Source of the DNA: Nymphaea colorata | Taxonomy: Eukaryota > Streptophyta > Magnoliopsida > Nymphaeales > Nymphaeaceae | Reading direction: 5' to 3' | Assembly: GCF_008831285.2 (NCBI RefSeq) | Contig: NC_045150.1 | Span: 1,624,001 to 1,688,000, forward strand | DNA length: 64,000 bases | In this document: piece by piece, positions 31,826 through 43,616 of the stretch | How the letters are laid out: the number at the start of each line of letters is the position of its first letter | Numbering within the stretch: position 1 is the stretch's first letter | Notes under the pieces: generated by a model | The model's database searches: none | Told to the model about the DNA's origin: nothing | Seen by the model: the letters and a program-made list of their open reading frames with translations, nothing else | Translations under genes and position numbers: made by a program

Positions 31826-34800
31826 TCACATGTCAAAGGCGGGTAGAGCAAACTGTGCTGCAAAATTTTCTACACGAACCCTAAGGTCAAGAACATCCTT
31901 GTTGTTCTGCAATCCCTTCAGGAACTCCTTCTGCAATTTCCCGTGCTCCCTTTGCACGGCAATGGCGATCTGTGCTGCCTTGAGAAGAAACTCAGCAATC
32001 GTCTCAAAGTCACCCTCCAAACAGCCCCTTGACGTCATCGCGGGGGTTCCTGTGCACAGGCCAAACAACGAAGATACAAGGTTAACGATAAAGGCAATGC
32101 ACGTGCACCAGTGAATTTGGGTAAACTGCCTCTGGCGATCTTACCAATTCTTACACCACCAGGGGAGACAGCACCATTGTCGCCAAATATAGCGCTTTTG
32201 TTCAGGCTAATATGGCAGATTTCACAAACCTTTTCATAGTTTTTACCTGCATAGATATCATAACATAGGGAAAAGGTCAGAATCTGTACAAGTACAAGCC
32301 TCTTTTTATACGAAACGGTTTGAGTGAGTCTGTATCTGTGTGTATGCACGTGCAAAAGAGATAGAGAGACATACACACATCAAACTATCCACCGTTCACT
32401 GATAGAAGCATTAACAGCAGCCAGAAATAAATAAAGACAAACAGAGACGGCTTCAGTAAGTTTCAGAACAACTTGCAGGACCAGAGGAACATTTTTTTAT
32501 TTCATTCAATCAGCACCACATTGACATCACATGGCACGCCAACTATCAAATAGCCACCCAGCTACCCCTCGTATGAAAAGCGGGACCGGGCACCTAGCAG
32601 TCTAGCACCACTGCGAACTGCGACTAAGGATCTACTCTTCAACGAGCACCAGAAAAAGGGATAGATACAAGTTAGCAACAGAAAAAGAGGTGCAAAACTG
32701 TGGATCTGAAATAGTTTTGAAAGTTGCTTCAGAACAGCCACCCAGCTAACCCTCTTATGAAAAGCGGGACCAGGCACCTAGCAGTCTACCACCATTGCGA
32801 GCTACACTAAGGATCAGGTTACAGCTACTCTTCAACGAACACCAGAAAAAGGGATATATGCAAGTTAGCAACAGAAAAAGAAATGCAAAACTGTGGATTT
32901 GAAATAGTTCTGAAAGTTGCTTCAGGAACTCTGCAGGAAAGGAAGTGGAGACGTCTTTGAGAAGACGGTGTTCCTTGGCTGTCGTAACATCTATGATCTA
33001 ACTCGTCAGAGAAATGCAATTATATTTGTGTTCAGAAGGTTAAATTGTGTCTTTGCAATGACCAGACTAAGCGAAGGCAAGGGATGCTCTATAGGTCGAA
33101 ATATAGTTGCAGAACAAAAAAAGAATGGAAAATAGTTCTGCTCAAAAGATCAGAGATCAAGGAGAGGCTTTGTGACAAAGATTGCCACAATGCATCTTTT
33201 ATTTGTTTTACATGAAGTTTTTTGACATGTCCACATTCTCTGGAACCAAGAAATCGTGTGAATCTCTAGCAAACTTGCAGAACTGAACAAATTATCAGCT
33301 ACATATCTCAAATAACAATTTCCAAATAGTAATTTAAAACGGCCCTTTCAATGTCTACTGGCTGCTGAACCATAAAGAGAAGAGAAATGAACAGAAACAA
33401 GAGGCAGGATATAACGAAGGACAACATTATAATACAAAAATTAGGTTATCAGTCTCAGGAATCCTCATCGGAGAGTGGGCAAACAGAAGAAACAGATTTT
33501 TTTTGGTGGTTTTCAATACCTGTAAGACTTAGAGGCCTTAAATCCCACAAAATCAAATGATTGTCTGTGCCTCCAGTAACAAGCCTGCATTTTCTTCTAA
33601 GTAAAGCAGCTGCTAGAGCTTGAGCATTTCTCTTCACTTGGTGCATGTAAGCTTTGTACTCAGGGCTAGCAACCTGCTTTAAGGATACTGCAAGAGCGGC
33701 AATGTGGTTGTTATGAGGTCCACCTTGTAGTGATGGAAATACAGCAAAGTTGATCCTCTCCTCAAAATCATATTGCTCGTTTTCATCTGCTTGAAAAGGA
33801 CAAGATGCTCGTTTTCTGGGTTTCAAGCCCTTTCGATAAAAAATTATTCCTCCTCGTGGGCCTCTGAGGCTCTTGTGAGTTGTTGAAGTGACAATGTCAC
33901 AGTAATCAAATGGACTTGAGCACTCCTGCACGTAACAGCATATAAGATCAGTCAAGGGCAGAATATCTGTGATAGAATGGCATTAAGGCAAATTAAGCAT
34001 ATAGTGATATCAAAAAACTAAAATGCAATATGGTCGGATCCTGTAAGTTGTGAACATGGAAGGCGCAGAGCATTACCAAAAGACTTGGTTAAACAAGATT
34101 ACTTACAAAAGTTGGTGAAAAGAAATACAAAATTCAGGCAGGAAAAAGTGCACAGGGGTCATGTTTCCTCGTTTTGGGCATGTGAATGTAGAAAATCCAT
34201 GTACTTACTCCTGTGGATACAACATTCGTGTGTGTTCTTAATACATGATATGAGTTTAAAAAATTGACCTCCAACCAGATATTGCAAATTCTGAGAATGA
34301 CAAACTGTCAATACTCAATAGGATATGCTCATCGTCACACAACGAGATGACTCAGATTCGATACATGATTTTACTGCACATGCAACTGAGATCTGAGATA
34401 AATTTAAGATATCAATTTATCTTATAAGTGCACAAACAAAATTTGGCTTAGAAGCAGAACGCGAGTGAAAGTTAAAACCTAAGATGAAAGCACTCCAAAA
34501 ACTCAGTGACTGGTTAATGCAACAGGCAGTTTACTTCTCCCATCACTTGCTGCAGGATTAGCCTTTTGTACCATGGGCAACAGAACCATTTTTTTACATA
34601 CACAGGGGACACGAGACATGCACCTACAGAACCAGTGATATTCAACAACCCATGTTCCGCCTGTACAAAAACAGCTGCAAAAATGCTCCCCAATCCAATG
34701 TCGGACATTTCATTGACAAAGAAACTGCCATCAAGTTAAAAGGATGAAAGAACAAACAAAACAAAGAAAATATGATGCTGCTAATGCTAGAAAAAGACCA

Positions 34801-35898
34801 CAACCAACAATGTGGAGAATAATTGTAGTATGTGTTCGTGAATCATACCTGGGCAGCCACAAGTCCACTAATATGGGCCATGTCGCACATCAACACGGCT
34901 CCACATTTATCAGCGATTTGGCGGAAACGTGCATAATCCCATTCTCGAGGGTACGAGCTTCCACCACATATCAGTATCTTGGGACGATAATCAAGCGCCT
35001 TCTCTTCCAATTTCTCATAGTCTATGTAACCTGTGTGTGGGTTTACCTTATAGGGAAGGCTCTCGAAGAAGATCGATGCTCCTGAAACCTTCTTCCCGCT
35101 CGGTGTATAGTAACCATGACTCAGATGCCCACCGGAAGGCGAATCCAATCCCATAATCCGGTCCTTGGGAAGAAGAAGGCCTGTGTAAACTGCGAAATTT
35201 GCGGAGGTGCAAGAATACGACTGGACATTTACCCCCCACTTCTCAGGATCCAGATGAAACGCTGTTAATGCACGCTCATGGCAGAGCAACTCAATCTTGT
35301 CGATCAATTGGTTGCCGACGTAGTACCTCGCACCCGGCAAACCTTCCGAATACTTATTGGTCAGGTGGCTCCCAAGCGCCTCTAGCACGCCCCTGCATAC
35401 GAAATTCTCCGAGGCGATGAGCTCGATCCCCTTGAATTGCCGCTGCTTCTCCCTCTCCATGAACTCCCACACTTCCGGATCCGCAACAGCTAACGGTTGG
35501 TTCGCCCACGCCCTGACGGCCGCCCGCCTGGCCTCCATATGCACACCGCCGAGCCTGCTCGTGGATCCCGAGCTAGAGCACCCGGAACCCGGCCGCCTCA
35601 AGGCCGGAGGCCGCGAGTGCGGGGAAGAAGGCTCGCCCTCCCTGCGGCGCTTCAGGCACATCGGATGCCCAAGGATGCTGAATTCCACCCTCTCACGGTC
35701 CTGGTCTGAATCGGCATCGCTCTCGGTCTGCTCACGCTGGTCAAGCAATTGGAGAGGGATCCGGCGAGAGTTGGCGCAATCGGACGCGCTCACGCAATCT
35801 AGCTGCAGAGATATGGATTCATCCGTCACCGGCGTACGCCTGGGGCTGGGCTGCTCAAACCCTAGCGACAGGTTCGACTGCGACTCCGAGGCATCCAT
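31826..35898 (-). CDS. Serine hydroxymethyltransferase, plant nuclear SHM6/SHM7 type, four exons, intact
   Basis: SHMT uses PLP to interconvert serine and glycine with tetrahydrofolate. Exons in transcript order are 35898-34849, 33925-33520, 32246-32145 and 32049-31826, all with GT-AG borders, giving 593 codons. The ATG at 35898 fits the MDxSxSxSNLSLGF start of the SHM6/7 group. Residues 1-120 are the group-specific head, with a basic KRRR patch (83-86) that could be a nuclear signal. The SHMT fold begins at about 130: IELIASENF (158-166), GLPGARYY (186-193), [12 protein letters not shown] (253-264), [11 protein letters not shown] (339-349), the PLP-lysine motif [14 protein letters not shown] (Lys368) and [14 protein letters not shown] near the end. 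The catalytic Glu of the usual YYGGNEYID is Gln197 here, and the usual SGSPAN is SCTSAN. The gene lies outside the transposon nest that starts upstream. Confidence 0.93.
32553..32926. repeat. Tandem duplication of about 185 bp in SHMT intron 2
   Basis: GCCACCCAGCTACCCCTC and the next 180 bp (AAAAGCGGGACC, GGCACCTAGCAGTCTA, CACCAGAAAAAGGGATA, AAAGTTGCTTCAG) are repeated at once from 32737 as GCCACCCAGCTAACCCTC. The second copy is about 6 bp longer and roughly 90% identical. The whole lies within the intron 32247-33519. Confidence 0.9.
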
Positions 35899-36400
35899 CC
35901 CTAACACCCCCAATCTCAATAAAAGGACAAAAAAATTCTCAAACGAAATCGCAAGATTTCTCTTCTCCCTTCCTCCGATTTAGAACTTCGGATTCAACGA
36001 ACCGCATAAACAACAACAGCAACAAGAAGAACAGCAATCGGAGCAGCGAGACGGACAGCGGAACCGGCGGAACGTGGAGACGGTGACGATCGCCGTCCGT
36101 TCCATGGAGAAAGAAAGAGAGAGAAGGAGAGATGTCATGGGCTACAGCCGCGGGGAACGGCCATTTATGGGGAGGGAAACCGGTGGAGGGGCTTGGGGGC
36201 CTGTTAGGAAGATGCACTTGGACGCGATGCCGGACCAGGGGAGACGGAAGCTCCCAACGTGGAAGTTAGGGCCTGACAACCCAGGGTCCCAGACCAGACC
36301 GAGTCCCACATCCCACATTCTCCAGAGAGTAGTCGTTGGCGTCCGATCGGACGTGTATATATCACTGCGTGCGGTCGTCTGACAACCGTTCGATGGCAGA
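35899..36400 (-). promoter_or_regulatory. 5' leader and core promoter region of the SHMT gene
   Basis: Read on the minus strand, the 500 bp before the ATG contain a CT-rich leader (reverse of GAGAAAGAAAGAGAGAGAAG, 36104-36123) and further upstream a TATATA word (36355-36361) in GTGTATATATCAC. If that is the TATA box the leader would be about 430 nt. The region is GC-rich compared with its surroundings, as expected of a plant gene start. The site choice is uncertain. Confidence 0.4.
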
Positions 36401-36952
36401 TGGCCGCCTCCAGATCTTCAGATGAAAAGTTGATGATAATCATTGACCATCCGATCTTACCCCTTTCTTTTCTTTTTCATCTCTCTCTCTCTCATGCTTG
36501 CTGGCGTGGACAGGCGAGGAATTAGAAGTTAGAACGTTGTGAGCAAAAATATCGCCAGCGTCATTTTATGGCAATCGAAATTCACCCGTTCTTAACAAAG
36601 TCACCAAAGAGAGTTTCCGCGAGGAATTAGAAGGCAGTGCGCTGAAAATATCGCCTCACCAACAATTGAAATATAAACCGAGCTCCTAACATCGGCCAGA
36701 GTGGGCCGGGTTAAACAAACCGGAACCGTTTTCATTCGATACAGGATTCGACATGTAATCCCAGCGGTCGTTTTTACAAGAAAACTGATATTTTCAATCA
36801 ATTCTTTATTTATGTTAAATGGTGGGCAGTGAGGGGTTTCTCCACTTTTCACCACTGCCACGGTTGAGGAGGTGGTGGCAACAGGGTATCTAATTAGGAA
36901 AAAGCATAGGAACGGAGGACGAAGGGGACGGCGATGGGGAGGGTGGTGATGC
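36401..36952. other. Gene-free sequence
   Basis: No gene. An 18-bp phrase CGAGGAATTAGAAG is found twice (36515 and 36620), each followed by similar words (TGAGCAAAAATATCGCC / GCTGAAAATATCGCC), a diverged local duplication. Confidence 0.4.
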
Positions 36953-37550
36953 ATAGTTGGCAAAACTCGGTGATCTGAAGAATCACCCCAGTCAGTTCGG
37001 GTCGGTTGAAAACCTAAGCCACGATTCAAAGTTCGACTCGTTTTTGCCTGATTTTCAAAAAACTCGTGTTTGGATCACCCAATTCACTCGAAATCGTTGA
37101 TTCTAGCCGAATCCGGTTGAAATGGCCCGAATTAGGTTGAAAAAAAAAAAAGACAAAGAAAAAGAAATGGGAAAAAGGAGAGAGAAAAAGAAGAAGGTGT
37201 GAAAACCGATTTCTCTCTCTTCCCCCTTCTGCCTCAAAAAAAAAAAAAAAAAAAGTAAAAGTAAATCTATCTCTCTATTTTTTTTTTCTCTTTCTCTCAT
37301 GAAAACGAGCTTTGAAAAAGGAAGTCAATTTTGATAGCATTTAATGGTGTGTCACTAAAAAGTTGTTTTTTTTACAAATACTTTCTAAACCGATAAAAGA
37401 AAGATTCTAAAATTTCATATTTGGTAAATGTTCAAAAGATTTTTCAAACTTTTCTTCTTTGAAAACCACTAAAAACTGGAACGAGTCACCTAGTCGACTA
37501 GGTGACCCAGTCGGCCACCGTCCGAACCCGATTCACGGGTTTGCAAATTA
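36953..37550. mobile_element. Probable non-autonomous transposon with diverged inverted ends
   Basis: The left end reads ATAGTTGGCAAAACTCGGTG; the right end, reversed, reads ATAATTTGCAAACCCGTGAA. The subterminal parts carry repeated GGTCGG, AGTCACC and CCAGTCGG words, in the style of small plant hAT or Mutator-like elements. The interior is A-rich and GA-rich with no gene. It holds a perfect 22-bp palindrome at 37485-37506. Confidence 0.4.
37485..37506. repeat. Perfect 22-bp palindrome
   Basis: GTCACCTAGTC at 37485-37495 is followed directly by its exact reverse complement. It sits near the right end of the putative transposon and shares its GTCACC word with the neighbouring sequence. Confidence 0.9.
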
Positions 37551-37839
37551 TAATGTTATAGTTTCTTTGTAGGGCACCCACCTTTGGCTCTTCAGGTCAC
37601 ACAAACAAGGGAGTCTCCGCCGATCTTTGGGCGAACATGGTTGAAGGTAGAGCGATGCTTGACATGGATGGAATCCCAAAAGCAACTGCAGGCTGCTCGT
37701 TGAGGTCTCGAAAGTAAAGATAAGCAAAGAGGCGCATGCTGAAATGGTGGAACCCTTTCGTTTTGCTGGTGTTTGGCGGATTGATGGGAGGGAAAATTAA
37801 TATGTATTCACTTCCAATTTCTAGACTCCATTAAAGTGT
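37551..37839. other. Gene-free sequence
   Basis: Mixed composition, higher GC than the flanks. A run from about 37600 to 37715 is open in one frame on the + strand but matches nothing I know. Confidence 0.3.
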
Positions 37840-38079
37840 TAGAAGGTTTATTTATGAATTCACTTTCAATTTCTAGACTCCAGAAAAGTGTTGGGAAGTA
37901 ATCCATTTATTTGCTTTCTAATTTCTATACTCTGCAAGAGTGTTAAGAGGCACAACATACACTTAATAGTCACCGCCACATGCAATCACCTCAGCTCGTT
38001 ATGGGCAAATATGATGGAAGTCATATAAGTATTTCCATTAAATTTTCATAAACCCTTATTTACCCCTACCACTTGTATA

Positions 38080-38850
38080 TAGATTATGTCAACAACATAC
38101 ATTAAACTCACATACACGCAATAGTAAAACAACACTGCAAATCAATATTATTCAGTTGACAATATAAGTGCAATTACTAAGATACTCATAAGCTTAAACA
38201 TAACAAATTATGCATATCTCAATAAAAATCTACTCAACACAAAAAGAAGGAAAAAGTTTCCCTACTCAGTCGGGTGTTCGGGTGTGCCTTCCCGTGCGCC
38301 TATGCCTGTGGCTCCACCTAGACATGTGAAACAGATGTAGGTATATACAAAATGTATGTATGAACCTCCCACTTTCTTTCTTTTCAATTCTTCTAATTGG
38401 CCACCACCCTATTGACTCTATTTTCTCCCGTTCAAACAACACAGCCCAGTACAATTCTTAAAAAGGGAAATTAATAATCCAATTACTCTTTTTACACAAC
38501 AAGGAGTTATTACTATAAAATTGAACTCGATATCTCCTTTACTACAACTCACGGAGTTGTTCTCTTCTAATTATCCACATCAATTATCAATTCTTCCACT
38601 CATTTTACCTAAAGATAAAAGCTTTTTGCTTTTATATAATAAAAAGGGCTAACAACAATGTTAAATCCTAAAATCTCTACTCATGCCAAATAAAATGAAA
38701 ATCTCAATCAAAATCTATAAATCAAGTATCCTAATATGTTATTCTACTGAGATAAACCAAAAAAAATTTAAAAAAATGGAGGAAAGAAATCATATTACCG
38801 TCTTGCTGCAAACCATATCTCTCTCTCCTTCTTCTCCCCCTTCCTCTCTT
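38080..38850 (-). repeat. Gypsy LTR, left copy (3' LTR)
   Basis: Same order of shared words as 47520-48290 (listed with the element). This copy continues further right with a CT-rich tract (38817-38905) before the coding part. Identity between copies is roughly 80% by eye, with several indels. Confidence 0.7.
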
Positions 38851-38989
38851 CCTCCTCACATTACTCCCTCTTTTTCACTCCCTTCTTCCTCCCTTCAAAC
38901 TCTCTTTCACTTGGGTGCCATACCAATACTCGATTGGTAGATGTATATCCCAAGAACCTTAGAATTCCAATATACAGACATGTAGTATG

Positions 38990-40886
38990 TCCTCTAATGT
39001 TTGAGTGGTCTTTCAATCTGGCCATCTATTTGTGAGTGCAGTGCAGTACTAAAGTTCAACCTGGTTCCTATGCCTAAATGTAAGCAAGACCAAAATTCTA
39101 ATGTACAATGCAGATCTTTGTCAAACACCACTGATACATAAGCTCCATGCAATCTAATAATTTCATCAACAGATATTTTTAACCAATTTATCAATTGAAA
39201 ATTTCCTTTTAATTGCTAAGAAATGTGCAAACTTAGTCAATCAATCTACTATCACCAAAATCGTATCATTTCCACTTTAGGTGTGAGGTAAATCTATCAA
39301 AAAATCCTTCGTAATGTGCTCCTATTTTCATTTAGGTATATGTAGTAATAATCTTACTGGTCTCTGGAGTTCTGCTTTAACTATTTGACAAGTTAAGTAC
39401 TTTGACACATATTCTGCGGTCTCCTTCTTCATGCTTAGCCATCAATAATTTTCTTAAAGTGTCTTGTACATCTTGGTATTACCTGAATGCATCATATACT
39501 TTGAGGCATATGATTCTTTTAAAATTACCTTAATAAGCTCTTCATTATTTGGTACACATAGCCTTTTGCCAAACATTAGTATACCCTTTTCATTTACAAC
39601 AAATTCTGGTTTTTCTCCTCTTTGCATTGCCTGAACAACTTCATGCAACTTTCCATATTGAGCTTGCAATTCTCTAACCTAATTATATAGGATAGGGTGT
39701 ACTCTAAGTTGTGCACACAAGAACTTGCATTATCTATCCCCAGCTTCGCCCCAAGAGATTGCATTCCAACAATAAAAAAATGTGTAAAACATGAAAATGT
39801 GCAAGAGTACTTGAGCTCTTTATGCTCAATGCATTTGAAACTAAGTTAGTTTTTTCGGGGTTGCAATCATAATCTTTTTTTAACTCTAACCAACTTCTCT
39901 ATCACAAATTTAACTCTTTTTGACTGAGCAAATACTTTAATCTTTTATGATCTGTAAATATTTGACAGGTCTCATCATATAAATGATGCCTTGAAATTTT
40001 CAATGCAAACACAATGGATGCTAACTCCAAGTCATGTGTATGATTGTTTACGTAATATCCTTATCCTTTTACGATAGAACACTTCCCAACCCTTTGCAAG
40101 AGACATCACTATTCACCACAAATCCAATGCTTTCATCTGGTAAAGTAAGCGATGAAGCTAGAGTTTTCTCTTTAGTTCTCAAAAACTCACTTCACAAGCT
40201 GCATTAAAATTTAGTAATCTTTCTAGTCAAATGAGTCATTGGTAAGACTATCAAAGAAATCATTATAAATCTTCTGTAATACATGACCAATCTTAAGAAA
40301 CTGTGAATCTCTATAGGGGTGCTAGGTCGCTCCCAATTTATAACTGCTTCAATCTTTAAAGGATCTATGTAGATACATTCGTCAAAAACCACATGACCCA
40401 AGAAAATTACTTTGTTCAGCCAAAATTTGCATTTATAGAACTTATCATATAATTTGTTTTCTTTTAATATAGACCGTACACTTTTCAGATGTCTTCCTTA
40501 TAACTCCTTGCTCTTTGATAAATCTAAATGTCAAGAATGAAGACTCTTACAAACTAATCTTAATAGAGTTTAAAAACCTGGTTCGTCAAGTCCATGAAAG
40601 AGTTGCCAGAGCATTCATTAGCTGGAATGGCATGACCAGAAATTTAGATTGTCCATAATAGGTGGGAAATGCAGTTTTAGGCATATCTACATCTTTAATG
40701 CTCAACATATGATACCCAAACCTCAAATCAACTTTTGAAAATACAGATGATCCCCTAAGTTGATTAAATAGATAATCAATGCGGGTTAATAGGTACTTGT
40801 TGCCAAAATCATCTTATTCAATTGCCTATAATCAAAACATAATTTTAAACTGTCATCTTTTTTTTTTCACAAGTAATACTGGTACA
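38990..40886 (-). pseudogene. Gypsy pol remnant: RT C-terminal part, RNase H, integrase
   Basis: Minus-strand blocks in transcript order. RT: VPVLLVKKKDDS (next to 40886) and, at 40204-40401, GHVVFDECIYIDPLKIEAVINW with FLRLVMYYRRFI. RNase H: GFVVNSDVSCKGLGSVLS (about 40080-40135) and [20 protein letters not shown] (about 39960-40025). Integrase: zinc-binding part with MHSGNTKMYKTL (39454-39500) and core with LHGAYVSVVFDKDLH and GTRLNFSTALHSQIDGQIER (38997-39200). Each block is in its own frame or separated by stops. The catalytic polyprotein cannot be made. Confidence 0.85.
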
Positions 40887-41199
40887 CAATGAAAGAGCCA
40901 ATTTTTTTTTTATGGGGCACTAAATATATCACTATCAAATTTTCAATTGGCCTTAAAAAACAAAATAAATAACTATGGCTAAAAGAAAATTACAGTTGGC
41001 TTTAAAAAGTGATTAAACTAATTATAGCTATACAAATTTTCATAACTAAAAGTAAATGAAATAGCTATAGTTCTATATAGATTTACAATTGTCCCCAAAA
41101 AATCAAATAGCTATTCATCACAAAAAGCGGGACAAAAACAATAATTATGAACAAATTCACATTTGACATCGCCGGCTCTTCATATTTTAGAAACATTTC

Positions 41200-43050
41200 A
41201 TAAGTGTTTCATTAGTGATGCTGTTGAATATATCATTCTCAATGTAAGTAACTAAAACATCATTAACCCATTCAACTTCTAATTTATTATAAAGCCAAGT
41301 TTTGATATTGCTCAACTTCATTAACAAATAAACCAGATGAAATACCATGTGCTTTCCCTTCCTGTTGTCACCATTATTTCTACAAGTTCTACCAAGAATT
41401 TAAATTCAAAAACTTTATACTGTCTTTCATATCTTTGGTATATACTTCCAATTGACTTTTAAGTCTTTCTAGTTATATTTTTCCATCACCGATCAATTTA
41501 TTTACATCAAAAGAAGCAAAAGACTTGTTTGGGTTTGAACATGCCAATGAAAGGAGAAGCTATATTTTTGTTTTAGTAAAATGATTATTCAACTCCTGAA
41601 TTTGCATATCAATGATAATGTAGAACACCTGAACATGATAATGATAAACCTTTTTAGCTTTACATCTTGGTTGTCCATTAGGTGTGTACATATCATCTAG
41701 TCCATGCATTAAAACATCAAATGTATTCCAAAATATAAAAATTTTATTCAACTTTAACCATTCTAATATATTATGCTTTTGGAATAAACTCTAACCTTTT
41801 GTATAAAGTAGAAAAGAAACTTGGTAACCTGGTTAATATATCGAAAAAGATCTCTAGTACACAATGATTATGTGCAACTGCAACTAGTGCCAATTAGAGC
41901 TGATGTGTAAAACAATGTATATAATATACAAACTCATTTTCTTTCAATATAAGAGTCTTCGACCTGTTAAATGCTCATGTCTTTACCTGCTCTATAATAA
42001 TCCAGTTCATGCAAATTCAACATGCTTGATCCATGTCAAGAAACAATGGAGGAATCCGAATCAGACCTCTCAAAGAGGGCTTTGTGCAAAGCCGTGACAT
42101 CATTCTTCGCTTTGCAAGTGGTTTTAACAAAATATGTCTTCGGTTTCTGCCTTGAGTGAAATTGAAATTTCAATTTTCATGACTTTGTTTGCTTTGCGAG
42201 TGTTACATATACAATTGCAAGAAATCGTTCAACTATTTGGCCCTTTTCATTAACTGTAAAACAATAATTATTTGCCTTTAATATATGTATCTCAAGATCA
42301 TGAAGTAAAATAGAGAAAAAAGTGTATGCAAGCTCCTTTATGATACATTTGTTGTTTGCATTGTACAAACTTTGATAATATTCTTTTGTATATCAAGAGG
42401 TGTCAACTTGTTATTTTCTGAAGCATTCTTCAACACAACTTTATCTATATCACTGTTCAACTTTGCCAAACACTTTCAAACCTCAATAAAATTTCCTCTA
42501 TTAAGTGAGTCTTCACCTTCATCATGCCATGGAACTGCTAATCCTTACTTTAACAAAAGTCTAGTAATAATAAAAGTTGGAAAACAAGTCTCATATGACT
42601 CTGCATGAAACTTATCTATACATGTTGGCCTAAAAGGATGAAAATATTGACAAAATGCTCTTTATTTACTTTGAATATACTCCAACCAATCCTTATAATC
42701 ATCAAACTTGTGACTTGGCTGAAAGTCATGATTGCGAGGTTGACAAGGCCTTCACAAAAGATATGCTCTATGAACATCTTCTCTTATCTTAGGAGGACAA
42801 GTAGATATAGAGGCACGAAGAGCAGGATCTGTTAGCAACTGCTTCATTAAATTTTATATTATTTCTCTCTACACTGATTCTCCTTTGTTTGATCTAGCAT
42901 TTTCTCTTGGAACTCGCACAACCCTTGATCTAGCATCTTCTCTTGATTTTCTTTCTTTGCTTGATCTAATACCTTCTTGATTTGTAGAATATTTATCATA
43001 AATAGGCATTTTGACAACAAATTTATCCATGTCTATCAATAAAAAATGAA
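41200..43050 (-). pseudogene. hAT transposase of element 2, broken
   Basis: In transcript order (high to low coordinates): an N-terminal YDKYSTNQEG-like block (about 42985-43010), RAYLL-type sequence near 42760 (GLVNLAIMTFSQ region, complement of the GRGPCQPRDCEF block of element 1), YNANNKCIIKELAYTFFSIL with NEKGQIVERFLAIVYVTLA (42177-42368) and the degraded dimerisation block with LSNIKTWLYNKL and WVNDVLVTYIENDIF (about 41225-41310). NEKGQIVERFLAIVYV is the same motif as NGKGQIVE in element 1. Frames change between blocks and stops are frequent. Confidence 0.75.
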
Positions 43051-43616
43051 ATAAAAAAACTTGTAAGTATACATTATATTGTAAATATTAAACAATATAT
43101 ATTCAATGTACATTCAATATATAAGTTCTTCAAATATGTAGAAAATTGTTCATTACTTCATTACATAAAAAATTGTTCATTACATTATAGTTGTTCTCTA
43201 TTGTTAAAGGTCTTCCCATTATATTACAAAATATATAACACAAAGAAATCAAAAGTCAAACATTTGGAACATGAATCCAATGCTCCATGATAGAAATTTG
43301 TCGTTCTGGTTCATTGACCAACTTAAGGGCCAAAATAGTTACTTTTAACAAATTGGGAAAAGTTCTTTTCTTATCTTTAACCTAGAATTTTCAACCAATT
43401 GATTTATTTGAGCTGGAAAAATTCCCCAGCCGAATCTCCTTCGCCTCTATCATCCTAGTGGAATCTTTTTTGTCATTGTAGAGTCCATAAAAATACACGA
43501 GGCAAGAATGCAATGTCAGCCCATATATAGTTGGTGAGGAATGAAAGTTAAGTTCAGGAAACTAAGTTCAATGCATTGAACTTGTAAATTAATGTAAATT
43601 ACTATAGCAAAACAAA

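Noticed and set aside
35899-35919. SHMT start at 35919
   Set aside because: That codon is TTG; the ATG at 35898 matches the known start of the SHM6/7 group.
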